Source: Actinomycetospora sp.
GTDB taxonomy: Bacteria; Actinomycetota; Actinomycetes; Mycobacteriales; Pseudonocardiaceae
Assembly: GCA_025925615.1 (NCBI GenBank)
Contig: JAICLN010000196.1
Location: forward strand, 1 to 7,938
Direction of reading: 5' to 3'
Length of the DNA: 7,938 nt
Made by a program: the position numbers and the translations under genes. The notes beneath the pieces are model-generated. The model saw only the letters and a list, made by a program, of their open reading frames with translations. It did not search any database and had not been told where the DNA came from. Shown one piece after another: positions 5,411 to 7,938 of the stretch. Numbering within the stretch: position 1 is the first letter of the stretch; each line of letters starts with the position of its first letter.

Positions 5411-6115
5411 GTGACGTCCGGTGAGCACGGGCCCACGGATGGTGTCGGTGGGCTCGACGAGCAGGTCAGCGGCTGGACCGCACCCGGCACCGCGCCGCTC
5501 GTCGGCGAGGTCACGCTGCTGCTCGCCGACGACATCCACCGCACCTGGTCGCAGACGGACGAGGAGGCGCCGCCGTTCTGGGCCTTCGCCTGGGCGGGCG
5601 GGCAGGCCCTCGCCCGCCACGTGCTCGACCACCCGGAGGTCGTCCGGGGCCGGCGGGTCCTCGACCTCGCCTCCGGCTCCGGGATCGTCGCGATCGCCGC
5701 CGCGCGGGCCGGCGCGGTCCACGTCGTCGCCTCGGACTCCGACGCCCGGGCCCGGATCGCCACCCGCCGCAACGCCGCGCTCAACGGGGTGAGCCTCGGC
5801 GTCGTCGGGGACCTGGTGGGAGACGCAGCGGAGCGGAGCTCGACCCGCCGGCGGGGGGACGGGTCGGGGGACGTGGAGCTCGACGTCGACGTCGTGCTGG
5901 CCGGGGACGTCTTCTACGAGCAGCCCATGGCGCGGATGATGCTCGACTTCCTCGACGAGGCCGCCGGGGCCGGGATCGACGTCCTCGTGGGCGACCCGGG
6001 CCGCGAGTACCTGCCGCGCCGGCGGGTCACGGCGCTCGCCACCTACGACGTCCCCGGCACCGCCGACCTCGAGGGCCGCGCCGTGACCCCCACGACGGTG
6101 CACCGGTTCGTCTGA
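5411..6115 (+). CDS. Class I SAM-dependent methyltransferase, ETF-beta lysine methyltransferase-like (METTL20/PrmA-related)
   Basis: Predicted cytoplasmic protein methyltransferase of 234 residues. The SAM-binding motif I is VLDLASGSG (83-91), followed by an acidic post-I strand ending ASDSD (108-111). Further motifs are PPFWAFAWAGGQALARH (54-70), AGDVFYEQP (164-172) and LVGDPGREYLPR (192-203). The combination of the FWAFAWAGG substrate region, the D-x-F-Y-E motif and the G-D-P-G-R near the C-terminus is typical of the METTL20-like family, whose bacterial members methylate lysines of electron-transfer flavoprotein beta. The substrate here is inferred from family resemblance; a ribosomal L11 or generic small-molecule target is possible. 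The GTG start at 5411 has only a weak GGGG at 5400-5403. Residues 137-154 form an Arg/Ser/Gly-rich insertion in a loop, encoded by DNA sharing an 11-mer with an intergenic hairpin at 907-917. Confidence 0.82.
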   Translation: MTSGEHGPTDGVGGLDEQVSGWTAPGTAPLVGEVTLLLADDIHRTWSQTDEEAPPFWAFAWAGGQALARHVLDHPEVVRGRRVLDLASGSGIVAIAAARAGAVHVVASDSDARARIATRRNAALNGVSLGVVGDLVGDAAERSSTRRRGDGSGDVELDVDVVLAGDVFYEQPMARMMLDFLDEAAGAGIDVLVGDPGREYLPRRRVTALATYDVPGTADLEGRAVTPTTVHRFV

Positions 6116-6136
6116 GCGGTTTCGCGCTTCGCGCTC

Positions 6137-6176
6137 GTGCGTGCGTTCCCGTGCCATGACACGGAAACGCACGCAC
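6137..6176. repeat. Long imperfect hairpin downstream of the methyltransferase gene
   Basis: GTGCGTGCGTT (6137-6147) pairs with AACGCACGCAC (6166-6176); after a single C/A mismatch, CCGTG (6149-6153) pairs with CACGG (6160-6164) around a 6-base loop, CCATGA. It begins 21 bp after the methyltransferase stop and can act as a bidirectional or T-less terminator. A short GCGC-TTC-GCGC hairpin precedes it at 6124-6134. The arm sequence recurs at 6223-6237. Confidence 0.6.
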
Positions 6177-6220
6177 ACTTCGGCCAGCGCCATGATCCAC
6201 CTCTAGGGTCACGACGTCGG

Positions 6221-6237
6221 GTGTGCGTGCGTTTCCG
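6221..6237 (+). repeat. Third copy of the GTGCGTGCGTTTCCG repeat
   Basis: These 17 bases are the exact reverse complement of 6162-6178, the right arm of the upstream hairpin. They could therefore form an alternative stem with a 42-base loop that excludes the first hairpin. The copy lies 72 bp before the start of the quinone oxidoreductase-like gene, so it may be in that gene's promoter or leader region. It could also be one more unit of a dispersed intergenic repeat family. Confidence 0.55.
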
Positions 6238-6284
6238 CGCCTGGGCACGACAGACTAGACAGCACGCCGATAGGGCACGCACGA

Positions 6285-6295
6285 GGCCGGAGGCC
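6285..6295 (+). promoter_or_regulatory. GGCCGNAGGCC motif next to the ribosome-binding site, copy 1
   Basis: GGCCGGAGGCC lies directly before AAAAGGAGA, the ribosome-binding site of the gene starting at 6309. The same pattern, with one base changed, sits at 7378-7388 before the next gene. GGCC arms around 3 bases could make a short hairpin beside the ribosome-binding site. Function is unknown. Confidence 0.4.
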
Positions 6296-6308
6296 CAAAA
6301 GGAGACGC

Positions 6309-7292
6309 ATGCGCGCGGTGCAGGTGAGCAGGCTCGAGGGACCGGACGCGGTCGAGGTCGTCGAGATCGACGAGCCGGTCGCCGGGGCGGACCAGGTCCT
6401 GATCGACGTCGAGGCGGCCGGGGTGGTCTTCCCGGACCTGCTGCTGACCCGCGGCGAGTACCAGATGCGCCCCGAGCTGCCCTTCACGCTCGGCTCCGAG
6501 GTGGCCGGCACCGTCCGGACCGCGCCCGAGGGCTCCGGCTTCTCCCCGGGCGACCGGGTCGCGGCGCTGTGCGTGGTCGGCGGCTTCGCGACGAGCGTCG
6601 TCGCCCCCGTCGGCCAGACGTTCCCGCTGCCGGACGCGGTCTCCGCCGACATCGGCGCCGGCCTGCCGATGAACTACCTCACCGCGCACTTCGTGCTGGG
6701 CCTGCGCGGTCGGCTGGCCGCCGGCGAGACGGTGCTCGTGCACGGTGCCGCGGGCGGCGTCGGGATCGCCTGCATCCAGTTCGCGAAGGCGCGCGGGGCG
6801 CGCGTCGTCGCCGTCGTCTCGACCGAGGGCAAGGCGGAGGTCGCCCGCGCCGCCGGCGCCGACCACGCCGTCCTGGTCACCGACGCCGACGGCAAGGGCT
6901 TCAAGGACGCCGTCCTCGAGATCGCCGGGCCGGGCGTGGACATCGTCGTCGACCCCGTCGGCGGCGACCGGTTCACCGACTCGCTGCGCACCCTGCGCCG
7001 CGGCGGCCGGCTCCTCGTCGTGGGCTTCACCGCGGGCGACATCCCGACGGTGAAGGTGAACCGGCTGCTGCTGCGCAACATCGAGGTCGTCGGCGCGGCC
7101 TGGGGCGAGTGGGCCTGGGGCGACCCGGCGTACATGCGCACCCAGTGGGACGAGCTGCTCGACGACATCGCCGCCGGCCGGCTCGCACCGCCGATCAGCG
7201 CCACGTACCCGCTGGTCGAGACCGCGGCCGCCGTCGGCGAGCTCGCCGAGCGCCGGGTCACCGGCAAGGTCGTGGTCCACCCCCGGGAGTGA
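6309..7292 (+). CDS. NADPH:quinone oxidoreductase-like zinc-independent medium-chain dehydrogenase/reductase
   Basis: Predicted cytoplasmic NADPH-dependent reductase of 327 residues, the usual length for quinone oxidoreductase (QOR/CryZ) members. Residues 1-120 form the GroES-like catalytic domain (for example FTLGSEVAGTVRTAPEG from 59, then GDRVAAL). The Rossmann domain starts near 138 with ETVLVHGAAGGVGIACIQFAK, whose AAGGVG (147-152) is the QOR-type nucleotide-binding loop. The C-terminus returns to the catalytic fold (ISATYPL...AERRVTGKVVV). There is no structural-zinc cysteine cluster and no catalytic zinc Cys/His pattern, so a zinc-free reductase acting on quinones, enones or acrylyl-type thioesters is expected. 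ATG at 6309 follows AAGGAGA at 6299-6305. It is probably monocistronic, as palindromic DNA lies on both sides. The exact substrate cannot be told from sequence. Confidence 0.9.
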   Translation: MRAVQVSRLEGPDAVEVVEIDEPVAGADQVLIDVEAAGVVFPDLLLTRGEYQMRPELPFTLGSEVAGTVRTAPEGSGFSPGDRVAALCVVGGFATSVVAPVGQTFPLPDAVSADIGAGLPMNYLTAHFVLGLRGRLAAGETVLVHGAAGGVGIACIQFAKARGARVVAVVSTEGKAEVARAAGADHAVLVTDADGKGFKDAVLEIAGPGVDIVVDPVGGDRFTDSLRTLRRGGRLLVVGFTAGDIPTVKVNRLLLRNIEVVGAAWGEWAWGDPAYMRTQWDELLDDIAAGRLAPPISATYPLVETAAAVGELAERRVTGKVVVHPRE

Positions 7293-7335
7293 GCCGCGAC
7301 GCCCGGTCCGGTGTGGAAAGGTGCGCGGAGCGCTC

Positions 7336-7375
7336 GTGAGCACTTTCCGGGGCTATAGCCCCGGAAAGTGCTCAC
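7336..7375. terminator. Perfect 40-bp palindrome, probable T-less bidirectional terminator or intergenic repeat
   Basis: The left arm GTGAGCACTTTCCGGGGCTA (7336-7355) is exactly matched by its reverse complement at 7356-7375, with no mismatch and no spacer. In RNA this gives a very stable stem with a minimal loop. It starts 43 bp after the oxidoreductase stop and ends 28 bp before the next start. It has no T-tail. By position it fits a factor-assisted or T-less terminator, or a RIP-like dispersed element; it could also extrude as a cruciform. Confidence 0.65.
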
Positions 7376-7377
7376 AG

Positions 7378-7388
7378 GGCCGTAGGCC
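7378..7388 (+). promoter_or_regulatory. GGCCGNAGGCC motif next to the ribosome-binding site, copy 2
   Basis: GGCCGTAGGCC lies two bases after the 40-bp palindrome and five bases before the Shine-Dalgarno AGGAGGT (7393-7399) of the hydrolase gene. It matches copy 1 at 6285-6295 in both sequence and placement (13-15 bases before the start codon). Confidence 0.4.
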
Positions 7389-7403
7389 ACCTAGGAGGTC
7401 CCC

Positions 7404-7938
7404 GTGCTCGCCCACTCCCGCACCGGCACCGGCGAGCCGCTGATCCTCGTCCACGGCGTCACCCACCGCCGCGAGGCCTGGGACACGGTGACGCCGTATC
7501 TCGAGAAGGAGCACGAGGTCATCGCCGTCGACCTCCCGGGTCACGGCGAATCCGCCGACGTGGACCCCGGGTTCGACGGCGGGTCCGCGACCCTCGTCGA
7601 CGCCGTCGAGGGCTTGGTCCGAGACCTCGGCCTGGAGCGCCCGCACGTCGCCGGGAACTCGCTCGGTGGTCTCATCGCGTTGGAGATGGCGGCCCGCGGG
7701 AGCGTGGCCTCGGCGACGGCGCTCTCCCCGGCGGGCTTCTGGTCAGCGGTCGGGCGGCTGTGGGCCCGGGGCGTGCTGACCGGCGCGAGCGCGGCGCTGC
7801 GCCGGCTGAGCCCCGAGCAGCTGGACCGGGTCCTCGCCGGCGCCACGGGACGGGCCGCACTGACCGGGCTGATCGTGGCGCACCCCGGCCGTCAGGACCC
7901 GGCGGTCCTCGCCCGCGACCTGCAGGGCCTCGCCCGGC
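7404..7938 (+). CDS. Alpha/beta hydrolase, 3'-truncated by the window edge
   Basis: The first 178 codons of an alpha/beta-hydrolase-fold enzyme; the frame is open to the right edge. The GTG start at 7404 follows a strong AGGAGGT (7393-7399). The oxyanion-hole strand LILVHGVTHRREAW carries His17-Gly18, VIAVDLPGHGES (39-50) follows, and the nucleophile elbow GNSLGG places the catalytic Ser at 86. The C-terminal Asp and His of the triad lie beyond the window. The cap region begins after SPAGFW (about 111) and is Leu/Arg/Ala-rich. The subfamily includes esterases, C-C bond hydrolases of meta-cleavage pathways, lactonases and epoxide hydrolases, and the visible part does not decide between them. 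It is separated from the oxidoreductase gene by the 40-bp palindrome, so co-transcription is uncertain. Confidence 0.9.
   Translation, partial: MLAHSRTGTGEPLILVHGVTHRREAWDTVTPYLEKEHEVIAVDLPGHGESADVDPGFDGGSATLVDAVEGLVRDLGLERPHVAGNSLGGLIALEMAARGSVASATALSPAGFWSAVGRLWARGVLTGASAALRRLSPEQLDRVLAGATGRAALTGLIVAHPGRQDPAVLARDLQGLAR

Noticed and set aside
6027..6282. Two short minus-strand frames over the repeat region, with recurring HARTSAK/THARAR-like peptides
   Set aside because: Their peptide similarity arises from the GTGCGTGCGTTTCCG DNA repeats, and they overlap the methyltransferase 3' end; no ribosome-binding site or domain.
6137..7339. 400-codon plus-strand frame overlapping the oxidoreductase gene
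   Set aside because: It begins inside the hairpin repeat and reads as Arg/Gly-rich shadow of the clear MDR frame at 6309-7292.
7336..7375. Phage or element attachment site
   Set aside because: No integrase, tRNA gene or second direct copy is present; a perfect palindrome is not the form of a typical att core.

Overview
The window is about 72-75% GC by eye. Its genes have strongly G/C-ending codons, GTG starts and 4-bp stop/start overlaps. This fits a high-GC actinobacterium; gene style and intergenic palindromes suggest a Pseudonocardiaceae-like genome, which is an inference. No rRNA, tRNA, CRISPR array, transposase or phage gene was seen, and no gene-free stretch exceeds 300 bases.

Region 1 (1-4649) is a catabolic locus. 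A divergent, truncated gene leaves the left edge on the minus strand; its short N-terminus resembles LigI-type amidohydrolases, held weakly. A GntR/FCD repressor follows (206-868), then a tightly coupled four-gene operon (1047-4649). Its products are a LigK/GalC-type 4-carboxy-4-hydroxy-2-oxoadipate (CHA) aldolase, a LigU/GalD-type 4-oxalomesaconate (OMA) isomerase of the PrpF fold, a DUF1932-type NAD(P)-dependent dehydrogenase, and a LigJ-type OMA hydratase. Three of the four form the lower part of the protocatechuate 4,5-cleavage/gallate pathway: OMA is isomerised, hydrated to CHA and cleaved to pyruvate plus oxaloacetate. The dehydrogenase has no known place in this route and is the main functional puzzle. 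The same 12-mer, ATTGTTGACAAT, lies upstream of the regulator and upstream of the operon, and is the obvious candidate operator.

Region 2 (4650-6115) holds a small DUF4267-like membrane protein gene, a convergent small gene encoding an 83-residue GGPLDGR-motif protein, and a methyltransferase resembling ETF-beta lysine methyltransferases.

Region 3 (6116-7938) holds a zinc-free NADPH:quinone oxidoreductase-like MDR enzyme and the first part of an alpha/beta hydrolase that runs off the right edge. The flanking intergenic DNA is rich in palindromes: three copies of a GTGCGTGCGTTTCCG-like 15-mer that can form competing hairpins, a perfect 40-bp palindrome, and a GGCCGNAGGCC motif just upstream of the ribosome-binding sites of both genes.
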